From an uncultured Methanoregula sp. (GTDB taxonomy: Archaea; Halobacteriota; Methanomicrobia; Methanomicrobiales; Methanospirillaceae): a DNA stretch of 64,000 nt. This document shows, in pieces, positions 45,236-55,071 of this stretch. The position numbers and the translations under genes are program-made. The stretch spans positions 1,240,001-1,304,000 of the forward strand of contig NZ_OY787453.1 of the NCBI RefSeq assembly GCF_963678795.1, written 5' to 3'. Every line of letters starts with the position of its first letter. Positions within the stretch are counted from its first letter, which is position 1. The notes below the pieces were generated by a model, which did not search any database, was not told the DNA's origin, and was given only the letters and a program-made list of their open reading frames with translations.

Positions 45236-46369
45236 TTACATCACTTCGATGATTTCCTGTTTACGCTGCTCTGCCATTTTCTTGTTGACAAAGAACTGGA
45301 TGACAACTCCCGAGATTGCCGATACTATACCACCCAGGGTAGAGTAAAGGACATATCGGGAAACTACTTCTCCGGTCAGGGGGAAATCCGGAATCGTACT
45401 TGCTGATAAGATAAACACGCTGGCGCCGTACAGGATAAGTCCGATTGCCGTGACAAAGAAAGGAAAGACGATCACTTTCCCGAGATTTTCCTTCTCATTA
45501 TTGTATACATCGATGATGATACCAACGGAAGTTACCAGTCCTGCAACAATCAGCCATTCCACGGATCCGAAGATGAATGTCATCAGGTACATGACAAGGC
45601 CAAGGCTCCCGTCCGTTGAATAATATTTCAGGACATTGATGAAACCGGCCGTGAACCCGATGATGACGAGAAGTATGGTTGTCGTATACGTGACGAACGA
45701 GAACCTGCCCCGGGAAAGGGACAGCCTGAGTGCATCCATAATCCCATGCACAAGTTCGTCGAACCCGAACCCTTTGTAGAGGAGATAACACCCGATCACA
45801 CCTACGACAATGATGGTAGCTGCACCGGGCCAGCCAAGCAGGTATGCACTTGCATACAACAGCATTGCAAGACCTATCGGGATGAATACCATCCGGGATA
45901 TTTTGGGATCGTCAAGGAGCTTCTTGAGGATGTAATACGTGCCCTCGAGGTTAGGCATCTGGTTGACGATGACCCGGCGGATACTTGACACCGGGATTTT
46001 TGACTGGATGATAGGAATGACATATTCATCCTCAGCACCGTCCGTGACAAGGATACAACTGGTTGCGCCCGTCTCTTTGACAACATGTTCGAGGGATGTG
46101 GCAATTTTCCGGTCCCCCTCGATCATGTGCAGGTGGTTGCCGGCAACGACTGCGATTGCGGTGTCTTCTCCTTTTGCGGTCAGTTCGTCATAAATCTTGA
46201 GCGCTGAAAAGATGGCGTTGATATCAGAGTCTTCAGGATCTGCAAGGGCCAAGGTATTTGCCGCATTCAGGCATGCCGCACGACCGATACACGGACTTTC
46301 GACTTTCGCCTTCCATCCGATATCATCGTCGCGATCAACACTGAGGACTAATGTCCGCCCTTCTGCCAT
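45236..46369 (-). CDS. DUF373 membrane protein
   Basis: 377 residues. N-terminal soluble domain (LVLSVDRDDDIGWKA, VSSIRRVIVNQMPNLEGTYY) matches DUF373; a second half has six or more helices (MVFIPIGLAMLLYASAYLLG; ATIIVVGVIGCYLLYKG and others). Archaeal-only family of unknown role. Start at 46369, single promoter region upstream. Confidence 0.92.
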   Translation of the reverse strand: MAEGRTLVLSVDRDDDIGWKAKVESPCIGRAACLNAANTLALADPEDSDINAIFSALKIYDELTAKGEDTAIAVVAGNHLHMIEGDRKIATSLEHVVKETGATSCILVTDGAEDEYVIPIIQSKIPVSSIRRVIVNQMPNLEGTYYILKKLLDDPKISRMVFIPIGLAMLLYASAYLLGWPGAATIIVVGVIGCYLLYKGFGFDELVHGIMDALRLSLSRGRFSFVTYTTTILLVIIGFTAGFINVLKYYSTDGSLGLVMYLMTFIFGSVEWLIVAGLVTSVGIIIDVYNNEKENLGKVIVFPFFVTAIGLILYGASVFILSASTIPDFPLTGEVVSRYVLYSTLGGIVSAISGVVIQFFVNKKMAEQRKQEIIEVM

Positions 46370-46513
46370 TATAATTATAAAAACGCGGTAAATCTATTAA
46401 ACCATTACTCATGTCAGCGCCAACTGAATTTCTTTGTGCTTTATGTGTTTTGGGAACCGCTGCGGTCTTATTTTATAATTTATTGCCCGCAGATTATAAA
46501 AAAGGAATAAAAA

Positions 46514-47374
46514 TCAGATGAGTTTTGAGCGCTGGAGGAGTAAGATATCATCGGTCGTGAGTTTCTCTCCCGCCCGGAAGTTCTTGAAGAGGCTCTCAGC
46601 TTCTTTCCGTACCGCTTTCTGCTCTTTTGTCACTTTGACCTTTTTCGTCTTCTTGCGCAGGCCGGAGATGACCTTGTCGTAATCGCGGAGTTCTTTCTGG
46701 CAGGCAATGAAGAATTTGTGCTCTGCATCTGCTGCTTCCTGGGCCTCGACAAAACTCTTGTGGGCTGCATCGGCAGCTTCGCGGGACTTGTCAGCCTTGC
46801 GGTAGGACTCTACCATGAGGTCATGGTGCTTCTGGGCAAGTTCGGCAACTTCCGTCACTTTTGCATGGAGATCGGAAGCTTCTTTGCGAAATTCGCGAGC
46901 CTCGGCAATCTTTGTCCGCATCTCCTTGTTCTGTTCGAGCTCGGCTTCCTGGTCGCGGACCTGCCCCTTCATCTGCTTGATCTTTTCGATGAGCTCGCGT
47001 TCCTTGTCGGTAGTGAAGACTTCCGTCTGCTGGCGGTACTCCATGTACTCGATCTGTTTCTGGAGTTCCTTGATCCCGCGGTTCTTCAGAGTGCCGTGTT
47101 CCTTCTTGAAGGATTCGATATCTTCAAAGAGGACATTTGCCTTGTCATTGAATTCATTCCGCTGGGCTTTGAGATCAAGGACATCCTGGTTGGACTTGTC
47201 CCGGAGATCCTTGTTCTTCTGCGCATCTTCCACGAACTCGCGGGTCTGGTTATTTAATGTATTACGCTCGCGGGCGAACTTGCTTGCATTGGCATTAAGC
47301 TCGTTGCGGCGGTTTTTGTGTTCTTCAGACTCGGCGAGAATTTTTTTTCTTTTTTCCATCAGGTCATTCAACAT
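46514..47374 (-). CDS. Archaeal coiled-coil protein (COG1340-like)
   Basis: 286 residues, almost entirely heptad-patterned and charged (EKRKKILAESEEHKNRRNEL), ending in LTTDDILLLQRSKLI. Long coiled coil, no catalytic motif. Such proteins are common in methanogens near ftsZ or ribosome-associated genes; a structural or RNA/phosphatase-related role is only conjecture. Lies downstream of ftsZ, same strand. Confidence 0.85.
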   Translation of the reverse strand: MLNDLMEKRKKILAESEEHKNRRNELNANASKFARERNTLNNQTREFVEDAQKNKDLRDKSNQDVLDLKAQRNEFNDKANVLFEDIESFKKEHGTLKNRGIKELQKQIEYMEYRQQTEVFTTDKERELIEKIKQMKGQVRDQEAELEQNKEMRTKIAEAREFRKEASDLHAKVTEVAELAQKHHDLMVESYRKADKSREAADAAHKSFVEAQEAADAEHKFFIACQKELRDYDKVISGLRKKTKKVKVTKEQKAVRKEAESLFKNFRAGEKLTTDDILLLQRSKLI

Positions 47375-47880
47375 GCGATACCACTCCTCATCAGATGCTC
47401 CTTTGCCGGAAATGCGAGATTATGCTCTTGAGATTTATTTGACCAAAGGGGTGAAAATTCCACAGGCCCTGTTGGGTCTCTCATTTGACAACTCTGCATG
47501 CAGGATGCAGGGTGAAAAACATCAGAAAAGTAACTAATCAGCGCAGAATTCAGGTAAGACTCCGAAACGAAGTCTTTGTTCAACACTCTGTTCATGATGT
47601 TCAACTCCCGATACCGGGGTGCGCCGTTCACGAAGGCCTCACCCCCATCCTCCCAGCGAAGGATTGGTCGAATGTACTATATTTTAAAGGAGTGTAGATC
47701 TATTAAGTGTTTCGGCGGATTTCCGGGGTTGAAAATAATTTACCTTACGAAGAGCAGCGGGAAAACCGGGCCAGGAATTATGACAAAAAGGATGTTGGTA
47801 GTTGGATTTAACCAACAATTCCCTAATTACTCGAGAGACTTTCTGGAACTTTTGAATTTTTTACTTGTGCGTGGTTGTAA
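47375..47880. other. Intergenic between coiled-coil gene and ftsZ
   Basis: 506 bases with no supported gene; short frames lack ribosome sites. Presumably holds the coiled-coil promoter on the minus strand. Confidence 0.4.
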
Positions 47881-49050
47881 TTAACCGACCCATTCAAGGA
47901 CGCCGCCACCGCTGTTCTGGTCCCTGCCACCGCTTCTCCGGCTCTGGGGCATCTCAACAGCCTTCGGGTTTGCGCGCTTCTCCTCGATGTCGTTGATCAT
48001 GGTTTTATACGACTGGCGGGTTCCCAGGATCTGGGCACTCTTGACACCGGTCATGATGGCGAGCACACGGATCTTGCCTTCCATGTCGCCACGGACGCGT
48101 GCACCCCAGATGACATCTGCGTGGGGGTCAAGCTCATACGTAAGCGAGGTTGCGACTTCTTCTGCATCCTGCAGGGTGAGGTCAGTACCGCCCGTGATGT
48201 GGATCAGGCTGCCGGTTGCGCCACGGTAGTCGATATCAAGCATCGGGTTGCTTAAGCATTCACGGACAACGCTCTCTGCCTTGTTCTGCTGCTTGCTCTC
48301 CCCGACGAGCATGACTGCAACGCCACCCTTTGACATGATTGCCCGGACATCTGCGTAGTCGATGTTGATGAGCGAGGGTTCGGTGATGGTTTCGGAAATA
48401 CCCTTGACGGTCTCTCCGATCAGCTGGTCCATGACAGAGAATGCCTGGCCGAGCGGGAGGTTCGGGACGAAGTTCTTGAGCCGGTTGTTATCGAGAACAA
48501 TGACCGAGTCTGCCGCGGCTGCGAGTGCCTCGAGACCTTCTTCTGCACGGATCAGGCGGGCCTTCTCAACCTGGAACGGGTAACTGACCATTCCGACGAC
48601 GATAGCTCCCTGCTCTTTTGCTATGGACGCGACAACGGGGGCTGAACCGGTACCGGTACCTCCTCCCATACCTGCTGTGATAAAGACAAGGTCAGCAGAT
48701 TCGAGGATTGCCTCAAGTGTCGGGCGGGCCATCTCGGCTGCGCGTTTACCGACATCCGGATAACCGCCGGCACCAAGACCTTTTGTCAAGGACTTGCCGA
48801 TCAGGATACGCTTGTCGGCCTGGATCATGTCAAGGTGCTGCTTGTCGGTGTTGATCGCGATGGTCTCTGCTCCGGCTACACCCATGTGGTGAATCCGGTT
48901 TACCGTGTTGTTTCCTGCGCCACCACAACCGATGATGACGATTCTCGGTTGACCGACAAAGTCATCTTCCATTGCGTTGTTACTGCCGGGCTTGTTGATC
49001 TCTTTCTCAAGCTCGGCATTTTTTAATGCGTCGTTTATGATGCTTTGCAT
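47881..49050 (-). CDS. ftsZ: Cell-division protein FtsZ
   Basis: 389 residues. GTP-binding [13 protein letters not shown] and [13 protein letters not shown] are both present, with [14 protein letters not shown] and [10 protein letters not shown]. The tail after about 345 is variable and ends GGVLEWVG. Filament former of the Z ring. 10 bases downstream of an RHH gene; likely cotranscribed. Confidence 0.97.
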   Translation of the reverse strand: MQSIINDALKNAELEKEINKPGSNNAMEDDFVGQPRIVIIGCGGAGNNTVNRIHHMGVAGAETIAINTDKQHLDMIQADKRILIGKSLTKGLGAGGYPDVGKRAAEMARPTLEAILESADLVFITAGMGGGTGTGSAPVVASIAKEQGAIVVGMVSYPFQVEKARLIRAEEGLEALAAAADSVIVLDNNRLKNFVPNLPLGQAFSVMDQLIGETVKGISETITEPSLINIDYADVRAIMSKGGVAVMLVGESKQQNKAESVVRECLSNPMLDIDYRGATGSLIHITGGTDLTLQDAEEVATSLTYELDPHADVIWGARVRGDMEGKIRVLAIMTGVKSAQILGTRQSYKTMINDIEEKRANPKAVEMPQSRRSGGRDQNSGGGVLEWVG

Positions 49051-49060
49051 TTTTTCCCTC

Positions 49061-49240
49061 TCAAACCTTAAATGAAACCTGGTCGCTTTCCTTCAGGACA
49101 CGACTTGCACGTTTTTCAACAAGTTCACGGACTGCAGCCCTTACAGCTTCTGAAACATTGGGGTATTCTCCCGAGTCTACCATCTGCTGGAGCAGATTGA
49201 TCTGCTGTTCGGGCAACCGGAGCGTGATTCTTTGCATCAT
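49061..49240 (-). CDS. Ribbon-helix-helix regulator upstream of ftsZ, 59 aa
   Basis: Read from CAT 49238-49240 to stop at 49061. [19 protein letters not shown] (ribbon) and [19 protein letters not shown] (helix-helix) fit the CopG/RHH fold. Distance to ftsZ ATG is 10 bases. Palindromes in the promoter may be its operator. A second Met at 49237 is possible. Confidence 0.88.
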   Translation of the reverse strand: MMQRITLRLPEQQINLLQQMVDSGEYPNVSEAVRAAVRELVEKRASRVLKESDQVSFKV

Positions 49241-49256
49241 TGTATCTCACATTTCT

Positions 49257-49314
49257 GACATATGTCTGGCATCTGTCGTTCATATGTCAGACATAGAGAA
49301 CTCTTGTGTCTGAC
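49257..49314 (-). promoter_or_regulatory. Three palindromic sites upstream of the RHH-ftsZ operon
   Basis: GACATATGTC (49257-49266, perfect palindrome), TATGTCAGACATA (49283-49295, palindrome with centre CAG) and TGTCTGAC (49307-49314) share the TGTC/GACA and GTCTG words. All are within about 75 bases of the RHH start. Best explained as operators bound by the RHH dimer. Confidence 0.6.
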
Positions 49315-49436
49315 TTAACCAGATGAATCAAAATAACACATTAATGTATAAATATCTTGTGCTTTGTTGGCACACTCCTGTTCAAAATGCATTTAAGACA
49401 GTTTAACCAAGTATTCAGGGAAAAGAGCGGGATTTT

Positions 49437-50444
49437 ATGGTTGTTGACTTTCCTAAACGCGTTACTCACGGTGGTACCGGAAAGCGACAGCAGGAAAAAA
49501 CCAAAAAAAAGGTACTGGATTTCAGCGCGAGTGTCAATCCGTATCCCCCGGACATCGGATGGCATTGCTCTACCGATTCGCTCTCGTCTTATCCTGACGA
49601 TTCCTATCATGAGCTGAAAGAACGGATCGCGCACGTGTACCATCGCAATCCGGAAGAGATCTGTGTGGGCAATGGATCCATCGAGATCTTACGGGTGCTT
49701 TGCCAGGTTGAGCTGGGGAGACTCGGCTCCCGGAAAACTTTTTTTATCCAGCCCCCGACATTCGGTGAATATGCGTTATCTGCCCGTCTTGCAGGGGGGG
49801 AGGAGAGCCCGGATCCGGAGCATGCCGATATCCGGTTCCTCTGCAATCCCAATAATCCCACCGGGAGTCTGCTCGGAAAAGAGGATGTGCTCGCCCGGCT
49901 TTCGGATGCAAAGCAGGACGGGGCGCTCCTGTTCTGTGATGAAGCATTTATCGAACTGTCCGATCCCGCATGCAGCATTGCCGATATTTGCGATCCACAT
50001 CTTTTTGTTTTACGATCCCTGACCAAATGCTTCTCTGTCCCGGGAATCCGGTTCGGGTATGGATTCGGCGATCCCGACCTGATTGAGCGGATTGAGACGG
50101 CCCGCTCTCCCTGGACCGTGAATACCTTTGCTGAAGCGTACGCGCTGCAGGCACTTCTCCACATGGAGGATCTTGCCGAGTCGCGCAGGCAGATTGAGCA
50201 GGAACGCAGGATACTCGGGCAGGAACTGTCTGCTATGGGACTTGTGTGCCACCCATCTTCCGTAAATTATCTCCTCGTGGACTGCGGGCGGAACGTTTCA
50301 CCTCTTTGTGAGAAATTATCCCGGCTGGATATTCTTGTCCGGGACTGCACATCGTTCGGTCTCCCATCCTGTATCCGGGTAGCTGTGCGAACCCGGGAGG
50401 AGAACCGTATACTTGTTGAGGCGCTCCTGGCATGTATGCACTGA
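49437..50444 (+). CDS. CobD-like threonine-phosphate decarboxylase / class II aminotransferase
   Basis: 335 residues. HGGTGKR then VLDFSASVNPYPP is the start signature of CobD/CobC; PLP-Lys in LRSLTKCFSVPGIRFGYG; DEAFIELS is conserved. CobD makes aminopropanol phosphate for the cobalamin nucleotide loop. Overlaps cobY, which strengthens the cobalamin assignment over histidinol-phosphate aminotransferase. Start may be slightly downstream. Confidence 0.86.
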   Translation: MVVDFPKRVTHGGTGKRQQEKTKKKVLDFSASVNPYPPDIGWHCSTDSLSSYPDDSYHELKERIAHVYHRNPEEICVGNGSIEILRVLCQVELGRLGSRKTFFIQPPTFGEYALSARLAGGEESPDPEHADIRFLCNPNNPTGSLLGKEDVLARLSDAKQDGALLFCDEAFIELSDPACSIADICDPHLFVLRSLTKCFSVPGIRFGYGFGDPDLIERIETARSPWTVNTFAEAYALQALLHMEDLAESRRQIEQERRILGQELSAMGLVCHPSSVNYLLVDCGRNVSPLCEKLSRLDILVRDCTSFGLPSCIRVAVRTREENRILVEALLACMH

Positions 50445-51046
50445 TAATGGCCGGCGGTGAAGGCACCCGACTTGACCTTGGCGAAAAACCGCTCATCAGC
50501 ATCTGCGGCCGGCCCATGATCGCCTATGTTACCGATGCTTTTACTTCCGCGGGTTGCCGGGTAATCGTAGCGGCATCGCCAAAAACCCCCATGACCCGCA
50601 ACTGGTGCAGGGCATTGGAGATTCCCTGTTATAATACAGAAGGTGCCGGTTTTATTGAGGATATGATCGGGATCGTAAAGGAAATGGATGAAAAAGATCC
50701 GCTTTTTATCAGTGTTTCCGATATCCCCTGTGTAACCCCGGCGATTATCCAGTCCGTTTTCCGTTCGTATCTGGCAGGTAACCGGGATGCGTTATCGGTC
50801 TGGGTTCCGTCAGTTCTCGTAAAATCCTGCCGCGGAGGTATGCCATACCGCGAACGTATCGATGGTGTTGAGGCTTGCCCGGCGGGTATAAATATACTCC
50901 GTGGTGATCGAATCGATCAGACGCAGGATGAGATCTCCCTGCTGCTCGATGATCCCCGGCTCGCCCTGAACGTCAATACCCGGGCCGACCGGGTGGCTGC
51001 TGAAGAATTCATGAAAATTCAGGCAGGCAGAAAATCTGATCTCTGA
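50432..51046 (+). CDS. cobY: GTP:adenosylcobinamide-phosphate guanylyltransferase CobY
   Basis: 204 residues. Nucleotidyltransferase start LIMAGGEGTRLDLGEKPLIS and GRPMIAYVTDAF; ISVSDIPCVTPAII contains the Asp motif. CobY is the archaeal replacement for CobU guanylyltransferase. 13-base overlap with the CobD-like gene. Confidence 0.93.
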   Translation: MYALIMAGGEGTRLDLGEKPLISICGRPMIAYVTDAFTSAGCRVIVAASPKTPMTRNWCRALEIPCYNTEGAGFIEDMIGIVKEMDEKDPLFISVSDIPCVTPAIIQSVFRSYLAGNRDALSVWVPSVLVKSCRGGMPYRERIDGVEACPAGINILRGDRIDQTQDEISLLLDDPRLALNVNTRADRVAAEEFMKIQAGRKSDL

Positions 51047-51157
51047 TATTATCAATCCCCAATCCCCCCAAATTATGCCAATCCCCGAAAAACAAGCACA
51101 ATTCTGTCATATTTTTCAGGAATTAATATAAAGTTTCCCGCCCTAGATCTCTCTACT

Positions 51158-52387
51158 ATGGTGGAGTCGCAGGAGATCGAGCTGCAGGGTCATATCATTG
51201 ACTCCGGGATCATGACGCAGCTCTTTGACCGGGTCATGGACATGGGGGGAAATTTTGAGATCCTCGTATTCGATATCGGGAAAAAGAAGACCGATTCGAG
51301 CTATTCCCGCCTGCGAATCGCCGCGTCCAGCAAGGAGAAACTTCACGCCATCCTGTCCGAACTCCACCGTCTCGGGGCACGTCCTGTTGAAGTAAAAGAT
51401 GTTTATCTTGTTGCTGCAGAAGCAGACAGGGTAGTTCCCAAGGGATTTTACACTACCAGCAATCATCCCACCCAGGTGAAATGTCACGGGGAATGGATCC
51501 CGGTCGAAGCAATTGAGATGGATTTTCTTATCGTTGTCGATCCGTCACAAAAAAGAGCTGTCGCGATGCCTCTTGGCAAGATCCGGAAAGGTGATCTGGT
51601 AGTTGTCGGGGAACAGGGTGTCAGCGTCATTTATCCCCAAAGGCCCCGGGAGGAGAGCACCTTTGAGTTCATGCACGGGACGGTCTCTCCCGAACGCCCC
51701 AGTGAGACGCTCATTGCCAGGATCGCAAAGGAGATCCTGGAGGTGCGCAGGAATGGCGGCAAGATTGCCCTTGTCGGGGGGCCGGCAATCATTCATACCG
51801 GTGCGGACAAGGCCCTTGCCGGCCTGATCCACGACGGATACATCAATGTGCTCTTTGCCGGTAATGCTCTTGCCACCCATGACATCGAGTACAACCTCTA
51901 CGGGACCTCGCTTGGCATGGATATTTCTACCGGTAAACCTGTCATGGGCGGGCACCGGCACCACCTTTATGCGATCAGCGAGATCATGCGGGCCGGGTCC
52001 ATTAAAAAAGCGGTTGATACCGGCGTGATTACCGGGGGAATCATGTACGAATGCGTGAAGAATAATGTCCCGTTCGTCCTTGCCGGTTCCATTCGTGACG
52101 ACGGTCCCCTGCCCGATGTCATCCAGGATGTCATGGAGGCACAGGATGCCATGCGGGAACATATCAAGGGATGCAGCATGGTCCTGATGGTAGCAACACT
52201 CCTGCACTCCATTGCGGTCGGGAACTGCCTGCCCTCAAGTGTCAAGACGATCTGCGTTGATATCAATCCCGCCCACCTTACGAAACTGATGGACCGCGGG
52301 ACCACCCAGGCAATCGGGATAGTCTCCGATGCAGGTACATTCCTTCCCCTCCTGGCACGGCAGCTGGAGATCCAGGGTCGGGCTTAA
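51158..52387 (+). CDS. Ornithine cyclodeaminase-like protein (TIGR00300 type, LOR/SDH domain)
   Basis: 409 residues. N-terminal domain (ELQGHIIDSGIMTQLFDRV), then a Rossmann-like C-terminal half (ALVGGPAIIHTGADKAL, FAGNALATHDIEYNLYGTS). This layout matches an archaeal ornithine cyclodeaminase family unrelated to the mu-crystallin type; it would deaminate ornithine to proline. TATA-like AATTAATATAAAG precedes it at about 51120-51133. Confidence 0.82.
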   Translation: MVESQEIELQGHIIDSGIMTQLFDRVMDMGGNFEILVFDIGKKKTDSSYSRLRIAASSKEKLHAILSELHRLGARPVEVKDVYLVAAEADRVVPKGFYTTSNHPTQVKCHGEWIPVEAIEMDFLIVVDPSQKRAVAMPLGKIRKGDLVVVGEQGVSVIYPQRPREESTFEFMHGTVSPERPSETLIARIAKEILEVRRNGGKIALVGGPAIIHTGADKALAGLIHDGYINVLFAGNALATHDIEYNLYGTSLGMDISTGKPVMGGHRHHLYAISEIMRAGSIKKAVDTGVITGGIMYECVKNNVPFVLAGSIRDDGPLPDVIQDVMEAQDAMREHIKGCSMVLMVATLLHSIAVGNCLPSSVKTICVDINPAHLTKLMDRGTTQAIGIVSDAGTFLPLLARQLEIQGRA

Positions 52388-52404
52388 AAATACAAAATCT
52401 TATT

Positions 52405-53391
52405 TTATCGTGTCAGTGGCATGCAGTACGGCTTCTCGTTTGAAAGAACGTACTCCCACTCGTTCCTGCAGTCACATTCTGTTTCCAGGAGGGCTTTTAC
52501 GAGTTCGCGATCGGCATTGAGGGAATAATCCCGGATGCCTTTGACCAGCTCGTAGTCGCATTTCCCGCAGTTGTGAGGTCCCCGCTTCTGGCCCCCTCCA
52601 AGCGGATCGCAGGTCATGTGAACCGGTGAATCCTCAAGAAGGGTAAGGACGCTCCAGATGTAGGGCGGGCGATAGGCTCCCCGCTTCCAGTAAAATTCGA
52701 GTTCGGTTCTCCGCTGGACCGTGCAGGGATTCATGGAGATGATCTCGGCATGCTCCATGGCATCCCGGATAGATCTTTTCATATCTTCGAGAGCCTCTTT
52801 CTCTGTCAGGAACAGGGGTTTATGCAGGAGATATGCCTTTATACCGGCACCCGCTGCATGGGCAACCCGTGCTGCAGTTTTGAATTCGGCAAAAGTGAAG
52901 CCCTTCATAATACACTTTTCCCGGATCTCATCGCTGCTCGTCTCAAGTCCGACAGCGCAGTAGAGCGGCATCTTCCAGCTGCCGTCATCGAGTTTTTCTA
53001 TGAACGGCTGGAGGGTTTCGTCACGGATAAATTCCGGTCGTGTTTCTGCAATAACCAGTTTTCCCCGGAAGGTTGTGGCAATATCGTCAAGAAATGCGGG
53101 GGGGACTTCAACAGGATCAAAAAAACTTCCTGAAGTGAAGATCTTCACCATCCGGAAATCGGCCACGTTATATTCTGCAAGGATCCATGTAAGCTGTGCC
53201 CTGAGGTGACCGAGCAGCGCTTCGCAGGACTGCTCCCCGTACCGCTCGTGACGGTAACTGCACATCCTGCATTTCGACCAGGAGCATCCGGCGCTTTTGA
53301 AAATTATCGTGAGACAATCGAGGAGTTCCTCTCCGTGACGCTCGGATCCTTTCCATGAGGCCATGGGTTTTTCTTTCATTTCAGAAATCAT
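52405..53391 (-). CDS. Archaeosine biosynthesis radical-SAM protein RaSEA
   Basis: About 328 residues. Radical-SAM cluster CSWSKCRMCSYRHERYG, MKIFTSGSFFDP-type strand (VKIFTSGSFFDPVEVP) and ETRPEFI; C-terminal CDPLGGGQKRGPHNCGKCDY. RaSEA acts with ArcS on tRNA position 15 (preQ0-Lys to archaeosine). Start at 53391 supported by AGGATG; 53379 and 53463 are alternatives. Divergent from the surface protein at 53420. Confidence 0.9.
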   Translation of the reverse strand: MISEMKEKPMASWKGSERHGEELLDCLTIIFKSAGCSWSKCRMCSYRHERYGEQSCEALLGHLRAQLTWILAEYNVADFRMVKIFTSGSFFDPVEVPPAFLDDIATTFRGKLVIAETRPEFIRDETLQPFIEKLDDGSWKMPLYCAVGLETSSDEIREKCIMKGFTFAEFKTAARVAHAAGAGIKAYLLHKPLFLTEKEALEDMKRSIRDAMEHAEIISMNPCTVQRRTELEFYWKRGAYRPPYIWSVLTLLEDSPVHMTCDPLGGGQKRGPHNCGKCDYELVKGIRDYSLNADRELVKALLETECDCRNEWEYVLSNEKPYCMPLTR

Positions 53392-53419
53392 TAACATCCT
53401 AATAGTTGATCTTGTATAG

Positions 53420-54517
53420 ATGAAAAAGATCGTCCTGTACCTGATGGGACTTTTCTTTCTCATTGCAGTTGTTTCGGCATATCAGGTCAATATCGATGCC
53501 CCGGATACTCTTGCAGTGGGAAAACCCCTCATTGTGACAGGAACGACTACTTTTGGAATCGGTACTCCGATAGATGTAGTTCTCTATAACCAGCTGACGA
53601 CGACATCAGAGATCCAGCGGAAGATCTCGTATGTCCAGGAAGATAAGACGTTCCGGGCAGTCTTTGATACCACCGGCCTCAAAAAAGGCATGTACAAAGT
53701 GGAAGTTCCGGCAAACGGTCTTGGTAATTCAGTTACCATGCGTCTCGTCCAGCTGATCGATCGTTCCGATGAGATATTCCTGTCATCACCGAAAACACAG
53801 TATTACAATGGCAAAATCTACATTGCCGGGACTATCCAGACGGATGAAAATTCCGGCATCCAGATTGAAGTTGTTGGATCCGACAATTCTGCAGTTTTTG
53901 GTCCTGCCTATGTTAATACCAATAATGCAGGAGATTTTGCGGTTGATGTCCCGGTCCGCGGTGCTGATGACTATGTGATCAGTTTTACGGATGCGAAAGG
54001 GTACGTGGGCTCAAGAACAATCTCGGTTCTGGGTGAGCGACCGTCTGTTACCGCAACGGCAGGTGAAATGGTTACCCCCATTGAGGCGATCGCCTCGGCC
54101 CATACGCGGGCCTCCCGTGATCATCCTGCATTTTTTATCGTCAGGACCGGGTCAGGGCCGGTGACTCTTTACACATCCTCTACTATTGACTGGGTGATAG
54201 AATATTTCAATGAGAATGGTGTCCTTCAGGTAGTAAATAACCAGGGAGAATTCAACCCGGAGATGGCAGAACTCCAGGGCAAAGGTAAGACCGTTTACGT
54301 GAAAGTCTATCCTTACCGGTACGGGATAAGCGGGGATGTTTTTCTTTTTGGTGAGAATGTCAATACGATTGTCGTCAGCCCAGCCGTCCCTGCTCCCTTC
54401 GCATCCACCGAAACACCGGTACCCCCGCCAACGCAAAAATCCTCCATCCTGCCCTGTCTATGCATTATTGCGATCTGCCTGGCAATGATCTTCCTGAGCA
54501 GTTCCCTTAAAAAGTGA
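53420..54517 (+). CDS. Exported surface protein (paralogue of 2932-3759)
   Basis: 365 residues. Signal peptide (KKIVLYLMGLFFLIAVVSA), then two tandem beta domains joined by MRLVQLIDRSDEIFLSSPKT, as in the paralogue, plus a third domain after about 215 (VTPIEAIASAHTRASRDHPA). The C-terminal helix LPCLCIIAICLAMIFLSSSL ends in KK. Probably membrane-anchored envelope protein; function unknown. Confidence 0.85.
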   Translation: MKKIVLYLMGLFFLIAVVSAYQVNIDAPDTLAVGKPLIVTGTTTFGIGTPIDVVLYNQLTTTSEIQRKISYVQEDKTFRAVFDTTGLKKGMYKVEVPANGLGNSVTMRLVQLIDRSDEIFLSSPKTQYYNGKIYIAGTIQTDENSGIQIEVVGSDNSAVFGPAYVNTNNAGDFAVDVPVRGADDYVISFTDAKGYVGSRTISVLGERPSVTATAGEMVTPIEAIASAHTRASRDHPAFFIVRTGSGPVTLYTSSTIDWVIEYFNENGVLQVVNNQGEFNPEMAELQGKGKTVYVKVYPYRYGISGDVFLFGENVNTIVVSPAVPAPFASTETPVPPPTQKSSILPCLCIIAICLAMIFLSSSLKK

Positions 54518-54550
54518 CCGGGCTCCTCCCTCATTCACGATAAGAAGCCT

Positions 54551-54562
54551 TTTTTATATCCC
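54551..54562 (+). promoter_or_regulatory. TATA-like box of tRNA-Ser
   Basis: TTTTTTATATCC lies about 25 bases before the tRNA 5' end, the usual archaeal spacing. Confidence 0.6.
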
Positions 54563-54583
54563 GCAGCCAACATATGGAGCACT

Positions 54584-54668
54584 GCCGGGGTAGTCTAGTC
54601 CGGGAAGGCGGTAGCCTTGAAAGCTACTGGTGCCCTGCACCTCAAGAGTTCAAATCTCTTCCCCGGCG
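54584..54668 (+). tRNA. tRNA-Ser (anticodon TGA)
   Basis: Acceptor GCCGGGG/CCCCGGC, anticodon stem GTAGC-CTTGAAA-GCTAC, long class II variable arm (TGGTGCCCTGCACC) and T arm with GTTCAAATC. 85 bases, no encoded CCA. Confidence 0.97.
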
Positions 54669-54746
54669 TAAGAATGGGGGATTGTTAATCCCTCCTGTTT
54701 TTTCCTGAGAAACTCCGTCCGTTATTACCGGCAGGGGATTGCAGCG

Positions 54747-55025
54747 ATGACATCAACCGGTAATGCCGGGTTCATCGCTCAGGTAGCAGCTGCCAATCGC
54801 GTTTTGAGGATATACGGATGGAACCGGAACCTGGTCCGGTTTGTTCTTATGGAACGACCGTGTGACCTTGCCCGGTTAAAAGATGTGATCTCGGATCTGG
54901 ATTGCGTGTACGGGCAGTGCCGCCCATCACGCTGCGAACGCGATAGTGCACCGTGTGCACGGTCTTTTGTCCTGAATACACTTATGCAGGACGGGAAATT
55001 TCTTGCGAAGGCAGCCGGAGAATAA
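54747..55025 (+). CDS. Small Cys-containing hypothetical protein, 92 aa
   Basis: Unrecognised. Soluble; conserved-looking Cys in MERPCDLARL, DLDCVYGQCRPSRCERDS and APCARSF. It ends about 50 bases before the MITE. Start ATG 54747 has no strong ribosome site. Metal or disulfide role possible. Confidence 0.6.
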   Translation: MTSTGNAGFIAQVAAANRVLRIYGWNRNLVRFVLMERPCDLARLKDVISDLDCVYGQCRPSRCERDSAPCARSFVLNTLMQDGKFLAKAAGE

Positions 55026-55071
55026 TACCATACAAATCCGGAAATTTTTTACGGGATGTGATCGCGAAACA

